Assembly (NCBI RefSeq): GCF_003589595.1 | Contig: NW_020654748.1 | Span: forward strand, 5,383,167 to 5,447,166 | Length of the DNA: 64,000 nucleotides | Direction of reading: 5' to 3' | Source of the DNA: Hyposmocoma kahamanoa | Taxonomy: Eukaryota > Arthropoda > Insecta > Lepidoptera > Cosmopterigidae | Shown here: positions 34,901 through 49,900 of the stretch, one piece after another | Position numbering within the stretch: the first letter of the stretch is position 1 | Layout of the letters: each line of letters starts with the position of its first letter | Program-made: the position numbers and the translations under genes | The notes under the pieces: model-generated | What the model was told of the DNA's origin: nothing | What the model saw: only the letters and a program-made list of their open reading frames with translations | Databases searched by the model: none

Positions 34901-37900
34901 TTTCTAGACCTCTTTAGCGGAAGCTGCAACCATAAAGATCTTGTTATATACTGGTAGGTACTCTTGTAGCACAGACTGTTTAGCTTGGCTATTTAATAGG
35001 TATTGAACCTTATTAAAGTGGTTTTAATAAGGTTTAAGGTAAAAAAAATGTTTCTTTATTTAGGATATACCCATTAATAAATTTAACATTACTTATTACA
35101 CTCATTACATAACAATTAAATTGAATTTTATTAACGGAAAATTATTATTATTATTAATGAAGTAAATAATTAGCAATTACATTAAATCGAAATTACAATT
35201 TAATACTATTATAGTAGAGCTTTTCAAGTTTAGTGCGGTAGCTATATGTTGTATGTATAGGCTGGAAAGTATTATAATTTGGCCAGGTACTCCCGCTATC
35301 TCACTAAGTGCACGCTTTCATATGATCAATACTCGGTTTCGTTTGCACAAATATAAAAATTTACTTTAACTATTTTTACTTATCGAGTTCTTAGTTTCTC
35401 ATTAATAATAGGTGTCATTAACCCACCTTCCGGGCGAGCGGTCTCTTTTACGTATCATAACAAATTTTATAATTATTGCACATACATTAAATAAAACTCT
35501 TATTTCCAAAATAGTATTTTATCTCTGCGTAATAAGCACATACGTTCACAATAATTGGTAACATGATTCCGCAACAATAAAAGAGATAAGCATGCTACAG
35601 GCTATGGCATATCATTAATTATATCATATGGCTCGATTAAGCTTTGCAAAAAAATATACGCCATTCTAGTTTATCATTGTTTGTAGCTACATTTAAATAA
35701 GTAAAAAATCATTTGAGTAATCTCACATTTAAAAACTGGGGTGTAAGTTTATATTAATTGTAAATAAACCCATTTTTAAATAAAGTCAATATACATATAT
35801 ACCAACTGTCTTAGATTAAAGCTTCAATTCATAGAGACCCTTATTATATGATAATAATATGGTACTTGGGGGGCGTGGCAAGCAACTGCATATGTCATAG
35901 ATAAGATGTTATTTTTCTCATTCTGTACTGATATTATTAATTGCCCTTGTTGTTGACATCAAAGTCCACGTTTTATGCTGAGATCCGCTTTCATGTTTAT
36001 ACAGGCTGCCCAGGAAAATACATAATTGTTCATGACATGATATTGCTTATTTAGCATTACGTACTTGCATGTTTGATAGATTATTTTTCTATTGGTTATC
36101 TAATGTCAGCCAATATTATATTGCGAGTAGCTGTGTATACCTACTTCTACCAAATATGTTATGATTCATACCATCACGCAAAGAACAGCTTTGAAATATA
36201 ATCTTTTATATTAGACACCGTGCCAGACAACCTAAAGAGCAAATTACCGCATACGTATGCGACTGGTGAAACTTGCTCTTTAGGTTGTCTGGCATGGTGT
36301 CTAATATGAAAGATTATATACTCACGATACGTGCCACACACGATACGTATCGTGTGTGGCATGTTCTCAAAAATACTAAAATATGTTTAGTATATTTAAG
36401 TAACTTTCTGAGTTACTTTTTAAAAACATCGAGCGACAATGTACGTAATTAATTTTGCCCGACATGTCCAACAAAAAGATGTCCAATTCTCTTCACCCCG
36501 TGTCATGTCTAGAGATAAGACTGGGGGCTCGTCCGTGACATCAATCAATCAGCCCAGAGACAAAACAAATATGTACCTATATATGTCCACTAATTGCACT
36601 ATGACGTTTATGCCTTTAAGCGAAAACAAATTGACGAACGGTTTTATACGCGATTATGTCCATGTTTTTTTATTTCTATATTTTTTTAAATTTCAGACGT
36701 TACGTACTTATCTTATATCGAGTGCTATTTTACTTGGTATACTTCTGTTACTTTATATAAATAGGTTATTTTTTACTTAACTTCCGTTTCATTTGATGGG
36801 AAGTGACGATGAGGTCGACGATGGAGCATGCACACTTAAATAATCCTATTTACTCTCGTCTTGAAAAAGCCCAAGTCGCAAGACAGGACCGGAAATTCGC
36901 AGGAAGCAGATTCGTTGTCGACCTGTGTCGAGTCACGTTCTTACGAACCGATGCGAAATGCACAAATCATTTTCGCTCATGGACATAAAGCTTTCTCTGA
37001 TCCGCTTAATGCGATTCTGCATTAATAAGTGTGGTGATACCCTTAGTTGACATGTCCCATGTGCCTGTAATTTCACTAGCACCCTTACCCATCAAAACCG
37101 GAACGCAGTAATTCTTACTAATGTAATTAATATTACATTAGTAATTAATAAATTACTAATGTAAGAATTACTTATTACCTATTTCTACCGCCAAACGGTA
37201 ATCCGTTTGGCGGTAGAAATAGGTAAGGTGGCAGCACTTCCCAGGACAATTTAATTCACACGGAGTTCTACTGCTATTAGTAGAAGTTATGAAGTCATCA
37301 ATCAAGTGAAGCGTTTTGGTCACTTGAGATGGGAAAAGCTGCTTGTTTTTCTAAACGTTTAAACGTTGTAGCTATTTAAAAAAGCGTGCTTAACTACTTA
37401 TTTTAAATAGCAAACTTTAAAAGTGCTTTTCGTTTAAACGCCTACCTCTACTTGAGATGGTATCATCTAAGGTGCCGATGATTACAATCAGTAACAGAAA
37501 ACTTAAGATGCACCGCAAAATCCGAGTGATATCTCTGCCTATGGACACCGAACTTAGGAGCCATTTAATAATAGGGGCCTTATAAGGCACATTATGGTGA
37601 ATTTTGGAGAGGGTCATATTTAAAGGACATATTATTTTGTGAAACATATTCATTAAGAAGCTAATGAAGCTTTTATAAAGACATTTTTTATAATATCAAG
37701 TGACTAATAAGTCGTGCGCCTGGTAATAGGCTACAAACCTGTCCATAACAGTTGCAGTGCCACTGAGAGCTTTAAATCGCAAAGATCTGAGAGGCGCTGC
37801 CACTGCGCCCATCATCCTGAGACATAAGTTGACAGGTCCCATGTGCCTGTAATTTCATCAGCACCCTTATCCTTCTAAACCGGATCGCAGTAATGCTAAC

Positions 37901-40900
37901 GTTACTGCTTGTCGGCAGAAATAGCTAAGCTAGCGTGTATGCATTTATGTTCTCAGTAGTATACTAAGTGTTATTATTAATGTCTTTATTGTTACAGATA
38001 CGCGGCATTTACCAGAAGAAACCGGAAAATACCAGTTCTCCTTCAGGCAGACGATACTAGTAGGATCAAGAATGCCAACTTCGATGCTCGAGGACCGTTC
38101 TACTTAATCTCCCATGGATTCCTTGAAGGTGGTCATAAAACTTGGGTAAGTTATACTTTTGATGAGGTCATAATATTGTGTACCCCAACGGGTCCATACT
38201 ATGATTAGTGTTCTCTGCCTAATTTCTGTGGCAATTCTTATTATTTAAATATTCGAGTATATATTATAGAGGTATAAGATCATCGATAATATAAGAAAAT
38301 ATTATTTGTATTTCACGATTATTGGAGTAATAATAATTTTTGTTACTAATCGCGCGTAAGTTCAGCAGCAGTAGAGCTCCCTGTGAAAGAGTTCGTCCAG
38401 GGAAGTAGTGCCACCTTACCAATTTCTGCCGCCAAGCAGTAACGACAGCTTTATTGTGGTCCGATTTTGAAGGGTGCTTGTTAAAATTACAGGCACATGG
38501 GACTTCACTTATGTCTCAGGGTGATGGGCGCAGTAAAATAGTTGTACTGAAAATTTTAATTCTTCTTTTAATCGCCAGGGGTGCTACAAACTTTCTCAAA
38601 AATCGCTGCCAATAACGCAGTATTAATAAAGCAGTATTGCAGAATATTACGGTTTTGAACTAAGCGACGACCAGAGCAGACGTAACTTTATAGAAGCACC
38701 AAATTATCTTAAATCAAAAAAATATGTAAGAAGATGGGTGCGAGAAAGTCTTGATTTATTTACGGCACACTTTCGCTTGCTTTGCCCGCGGGTGCCTTTA
38801 CACCAATATTTAGAAGTTCTTCAAATTAAAAATTATTTTTTCCTAAAATACTCAATTGACTTTGATAATTTTTTCCTTGGACTCTTCATACAGGGCCGCC
38901 ATGGTCTTAATTGAAATATAAATGAATTTTTGGTAGTTTTTCCTCGGGCAGTTAGTCCATCTCGGGCAGTTTCTTCCATCCGTCAATGTCGCTGGCTTTC
39001 TCGTCCAATCTTTTTGTCAATTTAAATTTACCCTTATTAGGATTTTTTAAGCTTATGTTACTTAGTTACTTACTGACATATTTATTCTTCAATCAGATCC
39101 ACAATATGGTCGATGCCCTCCTAAATCTAGAAGGCAACGAACCTGCAACGGTTCTGGCTGTGGACTGGCGTGGTGGTTCACAGCCACCTTACGGGCAAGC
39201 CACGGCCAACATCAGGCTGGTCGGGGTTATGACTGCCCATTTGATTAAGAATATTTACGTGAGTATTGCTAATTATGGTATTATATCTTTTGTAGTATTG
39301 CCCTTAGCAGATACAGTAATGTATATGTCCTATTAATAACAATCTGTTATTTATGTTGCAGGATGTACTAGGGTTGTCTCACCTGGATAACTTCCATTTT
39401 ATTGGACACTCACTAGGCGCGCACCTGGGAGGGTACTGTGGACATGCTTTGCAAAGAGTGAGTTTGCTTGTCCTATATGAAGGATTATATCGGACATCGG
39501 CTTCAACACTGACTCAACTCGAAAATGTGACAGATACGTTTTATAACAAATAACCAGTCGATAGTCGTCAATAGTGAACTGACTTAAGACTGATTAATGG
39601 TGTCATGATTTACCCACTTTTTTACCGAAATGTAGGGTAGTTTTTGTACGCGTTTCTAACAAAACTAAAGAAATACTATTTTTGTAAAAATACTTATAAC
39701 TCTATTGAAGCTGGTGTGCGACATAGTTGCTTCAATAATTCTATTATTGAACTTTATAGGTTATTTTTAAGAAACCAATTACCTGGAATCATACTAGAAG
39801 ATTCTCCATACTATGAGAACTACGGTGTCGAAATTACGCCTTCGGAGCGAAATTACATTTGTAATAAATAATCAGTGATCGGAATTGAGGGAGTCAATTT
39901 AGCTAAACTAAAGAATAATGTGGACATTCCCTTCTACAAATCCCGGGACTTCTCGGAATGAGTAAATTTAAATATGCGTATTATTTCATGATATTTAGTA
40001 CATTGGCGATAAATTATTATTTCTCATTAAGTATTTGCTACAAATTATTTTCTCAAAAAATAATATTGTAGTTGTGTTTCTCTGGGTACTTACGTATTTA
40101 AATACTTTGGCCATTGGAAAACTAAACATGAGACCACCTATATTTTGGAATGTTTAGAAAATAAACAGTAAAAATGAAATTTTATACGCATTGATGACGA
40201 AATGGGTATGTCCATACATACTTCAAACTTTAGTTAAATTAATTCTATCAATTCCGATCACTGATAATAATTCAGAATACTGGGTATTAGAACCAATTTT
40301 AACAAATCTTGAGACCTCCTCATCCTTACTCAAAAAACTGATTCGCACAAGCCGCTCATAGTTCGATTTAAGTATGACGTGGTGAGATCATTCGCAGCCT
40401 TGGTGTAATAAGGGCACATCTGCAAAATGACAACTTTTCAGGAGAGATGTTTAACGATACAATTAAATTTAATTAAAAAAACTTATCAACTAATTAGTCA
40501 ATAACTTTTTGTATGCTTAAATACGAGAGTTATAAAATTTTACATAATGCATAATCTCCTGTAATTCTTATTATTTTTATGACTTTCATGTGATAAAAGC
40601 ACTTTTGACGTATGATCACACCGATATCTTCAATGAACAACTACGTTTTTGTCATTTTCTGTTATTTTTGTAAACAGCCATATTTATTTACTAATATTAA
40701 TCTCCGCGAATTTTGAAAAAAATAAAGAAACAAAAAACAAAAATCGAAAAAAAAAACAAGATAACGAATTATGTGAAAATAATAGAAACAAAAATGAAAA
40801 TAAAAATAGAAAAGGTCCATATGGCTTAAATATGCTAAGGGTAGGAATTGTAGCCGTATACGGTGAGGAGGGCTATGAGTACATGACTATTCCCGTTAAG

Positions 40901-43900
40901 AAAATAGCCTTCCCAGGCCAGTTGGTACCTATTTGATAAAATTGATGACGTCTCTCTATATGTGTATATGTATATTGGTGCGTCAGCAAGATAGCACTTG
41001 TTTGGAAATATTTGGGCGCGTAGTATTTATGTTTATGTCATAGTTATGTAGATAAAAACTTTAAGTTAAAAAGATTATTATTTTCCGGGAACAAGATTTT
41101 TTAAAATGTATCTAGAATATCCAAACTTATAAATGCGAAAGTAACTCTGTTACGTTTTCACGCCTAAACCTCTGAACCAATTTCGATGAATTTTTGTATA
41201 GAGATAGATATGACTTTAGGATAAGGACATATCGCCGCCTTACTATCTCAAACTCGTATCTTAAAGCACAAAGTTACTGAAATGCAAAAAATGAATTGCA
41301 TATACAAATTTTGCAGGCTGATTTCACGTCACATTTCCTTCATACTCACAAACTGGTTTTTGTGAGTATGCATATGCATCCAAATACTCCAACCATACTC
41401 GTAAGGGTGGTAACCCTTACGAGTATAGTCGAAATCAACACCCTTACGAGATACGAGTTAGAGAAAGTAAGGCATCGACATGCTACTTTTTTTCACAATA
41501 ATAAATCTTAAAAGGGGTGAAATAAGTTTGTTTGGAAAACCAATAAAACTATGAAAATTAGTATAGTACACTAGGCTACTCGAAGTAATTATTTTACGCA
41601 GACAAAGTCGCGGGCACCAGCTAGTATTTTATATACTAGAAAAAAATTTAATAACTAAACTCATTTCGAGTTCTTAGGTTTTCGCGATTGTTATACATAG
41701 GAATGAAACTATTTTTCCGGATTTAAATCGCGTATATTTGTTTTTTCAACCGTGACCATGGGACCTGTAAAGGGCCCGAAACGTCGGTTTGTTTGAAAAA
41801 ACAAATATACGCGATTTAAATCCGGAAAAATAGTTTCATTCCTAACTAAACTCATTGTCATCTAAATTTTTGAGTTTTTTTGCCCTTGTACCTTTGAAAT
41901 TGTATGATTAAAATTGGATTTAATCTGGCACGCCACGACCCTTGATATTTATTTCTAAATTGAGATTGAGTAGTTAATGTCAAAATTTTAATTACATTTC
42001 TTTTGTCAGGCGCGCGTAATTCTCATTTAAAGCATAATAAATTTTTAAACCCACCGTAATGTACCTAGGCCTTCCAAACCTTATAAATAATAATGTCATA
42101 TATCCTAATAAGTATTTCACGCATCAAAATTCATTTGAATATGTTTTGAATTACAGAAATTCAACCTAAAACTGGGAAGGATCACAGGTTTAGACCCAGC
42201 AGCGCCATACTTTAGCAAGACTGGAACTTTAGTGCGACTGGACAGATCGGATGCCCAATACGTGGATATTATTCACAGTAATGCTAATCCGCTGTATTTT
42301 TCAGGTGTGTTTAGTGTAATTATACTTCATAATTAATTAGAATTAAATAATTTATAGGCTCAGGTATTATCTTGCGGAAATCCATGTTAATAAAAATGGA
42401 AGTAAATTAATTTGCTAGCTACTCCGCGAACCTAGTGCAGATTAAATCTTTGAAAAAATAAAGTATGTAGCAGAAGCGCTTGTTATGAAAGCGCTCGTCC
42501 AGGGAAGTGCTGCTACCTTTGCTATTTCTGCCGCCAAGCAGTACTGTCAGCATTACTGCGTTCGGTTTTGAAGGATAAGAGTGGTGCTGAAATTACAGGC
42601 ACATGGGACTTGTCAACTTATGTTTTTGGGTGCCAGGTGCAGTGGCAGTGCCCTTTCATCACATCGTGACATGACATCGTTCGTATGGTCAAAAACAAAA
42701 AACTCGAGCAAAATAGCAAATTTTAGCTAATTGTTTTTTCATGCATTTTTTCCATGCGCTTCGGGGAAATTGTATCATAAATGAATCACATAAAAATAAA
42801 CCCAGTTTATTTTCTGCGTTCGCCTCCAGCAGTATACATTTCAAATGACTAACTCTCCGTGTCCAGAAGTGGAAAGTATAATAGGTGCAGAATTACCATG
42901 CAAAATATCGTCACATAAAAATATCTGCATTTCTAACTATCAGAAATGAACTTGATTGAAAAGCTCACAAACCTAAGGCACTGCCTGTTCCAGGTTTCGG
43001 CTTAACAGAACCAATAGGACATGTGGATTTCTATCCCAACGGTGGAACTTCGCAGCCAGGCTGCAAGCAATCTTCTTCAGGTCCTCCTCAAGGCAGTAAC
43101 GACATGTACCAAGGACTCGTGAAGTACGTTAGCTGCGACCACGAGAGAAGTTATGAGTTTTTCACCGAGAGCATAGCGCCGAGTTGTCCTTTTATGGCTA
43201 TACAGTGCGAGTCTTATGACGTAAGTGTTGCTATTTGAAGCTAATTGAGTTTTTTGATATTACATATTACGTTACCTACCTATCAGTTTTCTTCTGCAAT
43301 AACAAAATATTTGAAGTGTAGTTTTACTGAGCATTTCACAATTATAATTATGTCGCCTCTAGTCTCCGACGACGCTTGGGCTATAAGGCGAAGTATTTCA
43401 ACGCGAGCTTACATTTTAGGTGTGGAGGTCGCCACCCGCGTCCCGCAATCCGCGCGCTGTAAATTAATATAAACAAAATGAGAGCCGGCGGAGGAAATTT
43501 GACGCTCGATGGCGACGACGGGGCAGTGGGCGGCGCGGCCGTTGTTAAACCACTGGGCAATTTGCAAATTTTGAGATAAATGTGAATTTAATAACTGATA
43601 GGGTTTCAGTTGATAACCAAAATTTTGCAGGTTTTCTGTAGCGTATAAAAATTATGTGCAAAGTTAGATATTTTATTCTTAAATAATTCGTTTTATACTT
43701 TTATTTTATCCCGTTTTCATCATTTGATATGATCGGATTATCGGATCGGAACACATTAGCACATTCTTTAGATAATATCCTTAGGTGTATTTGTCGTAAG
43801 TCCCCAACCCGCGTTGTGCCAGGATGGCCGACTATGGCCTAAACCCTCGTCTGAAAGGAGACCCGTGCCCAGCAGCGGGACGTATAAAAGGGTTGATGAC

Positions 43901-46900
43901 GATGGTGATATTTTTTGTAAGACCGTTATTTAATAGTAACGTCCAGATTTCATAACCTGTTTCCCTTAGTTACAACCGTTAGAAGAGTTTCTTCTTTCTT
44001 TTTTATTTTAAATCTTTTCTCATTTTGTATTCAAAGAAACGTATAGAGTATATGTTGTATATTATATTGTATTAACAAAGTGCGCACGGCGCACTTATTG
44101 CACCTTCTTTTCCATTTTTTGTAAGAAATATTAGTCTATCTTTTAGAATGTAAAGTTTACATTGCATGAGTCGTTTTAATGCATCGCGCTTTGAGATGAC
44201 CCTTATTTCCCACCTACAACCCTCAGAATTCCACTTACTTGGTTGTATGGTGTACACTTAGATCAGTTGTTTTATCACTAATATTGTTCCACAGGCATTC
44301 TTAGCCGGCAACTGCACAACCTGCGACCAACACCACTACTGCATTCCCATGGGATACCACTCGTACAGCATTTACAAGCGCTTGCACATGGCGGGATACG
44401 TTGATTCGAGTAACCACATTACTTTGTACTCTCAGACTGGCAGTACTAAACCTTATTGCAGTAAGTATCTGTAAATATTAGAGTTGCAACGAATATTCGG
44501 TTACTATTCGGTATTTTGGATTATTTGGCCTATTTTTTGTTATCCGGCCGAATACCGAATATTTAATTGCTGTTCAGCCGATTACCTAAAAGCAAGAGGA
44601 AGAAATAAGAAAAATACAGTAAATTATCATGTAAGTTTTATTAATGTTGAACGTACCTTGTCTGTTCGCGAAAGCGCAATTTTTCGCTTCTTTATCTAAA
44701 AGATGCGTAACTGTGTAACATAACTAAGTTGTTTTTCTAAGAGATTAAAAAAGGTGACATATCAAGAGAAAACTACTTTTGTACTTATTATGTAGTTTAC
44801 TCTTGACTAAATATATGCTAACAAAATCAACCAAGTACTTAATTACTTGCAAACCAAAACAAAATTAAGTTCTTAATTAAACTGAAGTGAAATAAACAAT
44901 TGCTTTCCTCATTAAGTTATAAATTTGAATCATAAACTTGAAACTTTAAAGTACCTTCACTGTTTCTTTGTACAAAATTATTTATCATAACTGAAGTTAG
45001 TAAAGATATTTTTCCAATTTTCGTTAATCAGGCCGAATAAATAATACGATAAATAAATAAAAAAAAGACAGTTTGACCGAATATTTTTTCCATCCGGCCG
45101 CGCTTCTGGCCGTATATTCGGTGCCGAATATATCATTCGTTGCAACACTAGTCAATATTGATTCGGTACACAGACTTTGGGTTGTTCTAATCGCAAGTTA
45201 ATGTTGTACTTAAATCTTTAGGCAACAAAGTTATGTGAACAGTCAAACAAAGCAAAAACATTTTTATTTTTATAAAAATTTTATCTATATTACATTTAGA
45301 GCTCAGAATATCTGCATGTTTGACAAAAATCGACCACACGTGTATGAAATCAGGGTGCACTTACGATTAAATAAGTAAAACAATTCAAAATTATCTCGTT
45401 TTTCGAAAAACTTGACGAAAACGTTTTCAACCAGACACGATACAGGGCAGGATTTTTAAGGTTAGAAATTTTTGAAAAAAAATAAGTAATTTAAAAATAT
45501 TACGCGTACTTCCAGAAATTGTAATAGTGTATTTATGATGAGTAAAATTTCACCCCTTTTAAACAAATATTTTTTACTTCCAGGAGTACACTATGAAGTA
45601 ACTCTGAAAATATCAAATTCCACGGAGAGTAACATACATGGGCCGGATGTAGGAAAAGTGGCCATCACGCTTGTGGACAGGCACGGCAATAGGAGCGACA
45701 CTAAATTCATTGATGACGAACAGTAAGTCATCTAATCATTATTTTGGACGGCCTCGGCGGTGCAACGGTGCGATGTCCCGGGTCCGATCCCGGATTCAGG
45801 ACATGAACTTTTTTAAATTGATTCTAAGTTGCATAAGTTGTTGTTGTTTGTAATTGGGTAGTACCCGAGTAGCCCGTGTACCCGTCAGCCGTGGTAACCT
45901 AATGGTTTAACCTACCACCTCTCAAACAGAGGCCGTGGTTTCGAATCCAGCCTCGCTACTCTGAGTTTCTCGGAAATAATGTACGAGATTGATTAGATTT
46001 TCGATGAATCCATCGTAGAAGATTCACAACCCTCGGAAAACGAGTGAAGTCCCCAACCCGCATTGGGAAAGCGTGGCGGAGTATGGCCTAAATCCCGTCT
46101 GAAAAGAGACCCGTGTCCAGCAGTGGGACGTACAAATGGTTTTTTTTTTGTTAATAACAAGTGACGGGACGAACAAGTCGTGTACCTGATGGTAAGCTAC
46201 ACGCCTGTCCAAAATAGTTGTAGTGCCACTCAGTGCTTTAAATCGCTAAGATCTGAGGGGCTCTGCCACTGTGCCCGACACCCTGAGACATAAGTTGACA
46301 AATCCCATGTGCCTGCAATTTCACCAGCACCCTTGCCCTTCAAAACCGGAACACAGTAATGCTGACATTACTGCTTGGCGACAGAAATAGATAAGGTGGC
46401 AGTATTCCCTAGACGAACTCTTTCACAAGGAGCTCTACTGCTACTAAAATAGGGTTGATGGTGATGATGAGTAGTGCCCCGGAGTGGATTCCGTTGTTCT
46501 GGTACTTATAGTACAGGGAATTCCCTAGTTTGAGAACAAGTAACTGGTGTGATTGTCTGGCTCAATATTTTGATCTCTATTGACTGCGTCTCGAAATTAT
46601 CTTCGTGCTAACGACACAACACTTGCAATTAACAAATCTCTCCAAATAAAGCTTACAATTGCATCTATAAGAAACCCGTAACGTCTGATTGTGGTTTATA
46701 TTTAATGGTCTTTACGAAATGATCCGTAAATATGGAGTTAAGAATAAAAAAAAGAATTGTAACTTTTTTATAAAAAAAACTGAAACCTCAAAAGTTCGTG
46801 AAATTACATCTATTTGCCAAGTTTTATTGAAATTGGTTACCGAAAAGTGCGCGAAACCGCCTAGTTTGCCACCCTTAGAGATGGAATATTTCCTTCAAAT

Positions 46901-49900
46901 TTAAGTGGGACCAATAATGAGGTACCCTCTTTCCAACCAAAATAGACCCATCGAAATACAGTCTATTTGAGAACCTGCTCCTTCTTTGAAGTCGGTTAAT
47001 AAGTCTTAAGTAGGCTTGGCTAGATGTAGTTTGGCGTCGCAAACGACAGCGAGACGTCTCGGACTAGTTTGAGCGCCTTTAACATAATCCTCTGCTACAG
47101 GCTCATAAAGTAAAGCGAAATACAGTCCGGCACAGTGTTGCCATTAAAACCAGTTTTTACTACTGTTAAACTTTTTGTAAGTGGAAACAGTTGTTAAATA
47201 CTAATTTAGCCGAAAAGACAGACTTTCTATGTCACCGCCGTCTTTCTCCTTAGCCGGTTAATTTGAAGGGGGATACGATTAAACCATCATTATAAATTTA
47301 TTTAACTTATATTAGCGGCGTAAAACTCTTTGGAATTTCTAGATATTTTGCAACGTAAATGTTGCTATAAATTAAGTATGCAGTACTGCGAGCTTACCTA
47401 TATCTACCACCAAGTAGTAAAGTGTAAAGGGTACTGGTGAAATTACAGCCACATGGGAATTTGCAACTTATGTCTCAGGGTGACGGACGCAGTGGCAGTG
47501 CCTCTCAGGTTTTTGTGATTTAAGGCTCTGAGTAGCACTACAACTATTATGGACCGGCTTACCTGTCGCTTACCTTACGCGCACGTCTTGTTCGTCCCGT
47601 CACAAAAAAAAAATCATAGCGTATAAATCGATACCTTCCACGTAAGTTGTTGTAATAGTATTTTTTCTTTTTTACTTAAATAATATATATTCATTTTTAT
47701 ATGTTAAACGTAAACAAAACACTAAATGTTTTCTTTATTTACAAAATGGAACCTATAATGTACACAAAAGAGGATGTATTTACTTAAGTTAAAAAGCTTT
47801 AATATTGTGAAAAACAACTTATGTGTGACGTATTGAAATGTCGTAAATTGTTATACGTGTGGCGCACTATAAATTTCCGGAATGAATAAGAAAAAATAGT
47901 ATAAATAGTCAGAAATGAATTTATTGTTTCTCAAAATATCGTTAATGCACTTTTTGATACTAATGAACCAATTTTGAAAACATTTATGCCACTCCTCCGT
48001 GACAATCTCTGAAACACATTTTTCATACTCTTCGACAGCCTCTTCAGGTGATGACAATCGTTGACCGCGTAACTGGTTCTTAATTTTTGGAAATAAATAA
48101 AAGTCACAAGGTGCCAGGTCGGAACTGTATGCGGGATGGCTCATAAGGTCAACGTAGTTCACTTTCAAAAATTCATTTGTCTGTCTGGCCGTGTGAGAAC
48201 TGGCATTATCGTGGTGCAAATGATATGGCGTTTACGGTTATTTTTACGGAGTTTGTCAATAACTTCCGGCAAACAAATGGAAGTGTACCAATCACTATTC
48301 ACGGTACAACGATTCTCCAAAGCAACAGTAGCTACGTGTCCAGTTTTGTTAAAAAAAGAAGGAATCGTCCGCTTGGAGGCACCTTGCTCGCGCGCCACTT
48401 TGGTTGGTTTAGGCTCATCTCGAAAAACCCATACGCTCGATTGCTGCTTTGTTTTGGTATCGTAACTATAAATCCATGTTTCGTCACCTGTTACTATGTC
48501 CCACACCAAATTTGACGCCCTTTCGTTGAATCTGATAAGCATGGCATTGCACCAAGTGACGCGATCCGTTTTTTGAGCCTCAGTCAAATTGTGTGGGATC
48601 CACCGAGAGCACAGCTTTTTCACACCCAAATGTTGGTAGTATTGATTGTATTTGATTCATGCCTGTGCCTAAAGATGCCCGAATCTGATGGTATGTTCAT
48701 CGATGTTTACGACGAAATTCTTCACTGAGATTCACACGACCGCGTTTGAATTCTGCAAACCCGCTATAAATAGTCGACTTGCATGGTGCTTCATCGTCAA
48801 AAGTAGTTTAAGGCGGAGCGAAGCTCCGCTGAGCTGTCACATTACACTAAAGTCGTAGAAAATCATACCACGAATATTTTCACGAGTTCAATCCATGGTG
48901 ATGTAGACAACCAATTTCTAAAATGACGCCACAATGTAAAAGCAAGTGACAGTCAGATGAAACAAACTGTCTTGTACAGCCAAAGAGTTCCATTTTCAAA
49001 TGTTGTAATTACTTTTTAAATATTGTTTATGTAAGTGGCCAGTTCCCGAAAATTATAGTGCGCCCTATATATTGCATTATGTGACCCGGATGCCCGGAAC
49101 TCTTTTATACAAGTAAATAATATTGTTTTGTTTCCATACGTCAACATTTAACGTAAGTTTAAATCATTAACAGACATGACGTCACATTGCTTTTGTTATG
49201 TAGTTGAACTTGACCGATAAGTCATTTGCCTTAAACTTGTATGGATTGTTATCGTCTTCTAATTAACATGCGCACAAATTTGGATCAAGGTCTTGGTTCA
49301 ATGTAAAATGAAAAACACTGAAGCGTGATAACAGAGATGATTATAGTAGATATAGTTATGGTGATTAACGTAAATTTCACATCGAATGTACAATATCTAT
49401 ACAACGATTAGCACTGGGCATTGGATAAGGAGGTCCCGGATCCTATTCTCGGTAGTAACAATTTGGGGAAATGAACCTTTCTATATTGGTCCTGGTCTGG
49501 GAGTGGACTTTTTTTTTATGATAGCGAGTGACGGGACGAACAAGTCGTGTGCCTGGTTGTAAGCGACAAGCCCGCCTGTCCTTAGCAGACACAAGTTGAC
49601 AAGTCCCATGTGCTTGTAATTTCACTAGCACCCTTACCCTTCAAAACCGGAACGCAGTAATGCGGACATTACTGCTTGGCGACAGACATGTAAGGTGGCA
49701 GCACTTCTTTGGACGAACTCTTTCACAAGGAGCTCTGCTGAATTAAAACTTCGTTGCTCTGGTATTCATAGTACAGGGACTTACTTTGAGATCAGGTAAT
49801 TGCTGTGGTTGTCTGTACATTATTATTTTCCTTTGAAAAAACTGCCACTCGAAGAAATCAATAGTTTCCTACTTGGACGTTGATAAGCGCTAATGTGTCA

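Noticed and set aside
39644..39871. 75-codon ORF after lipase exon 5
   Set aside because: Intronic; ends in the terminal repeat of a MITE and has no similarity to lipases.
40649..40936. 95-codon ORF rich in Lys/Asn
   Set aside because: Low-complexity AT-rich translation inside a lipase intron; no family resemblance.
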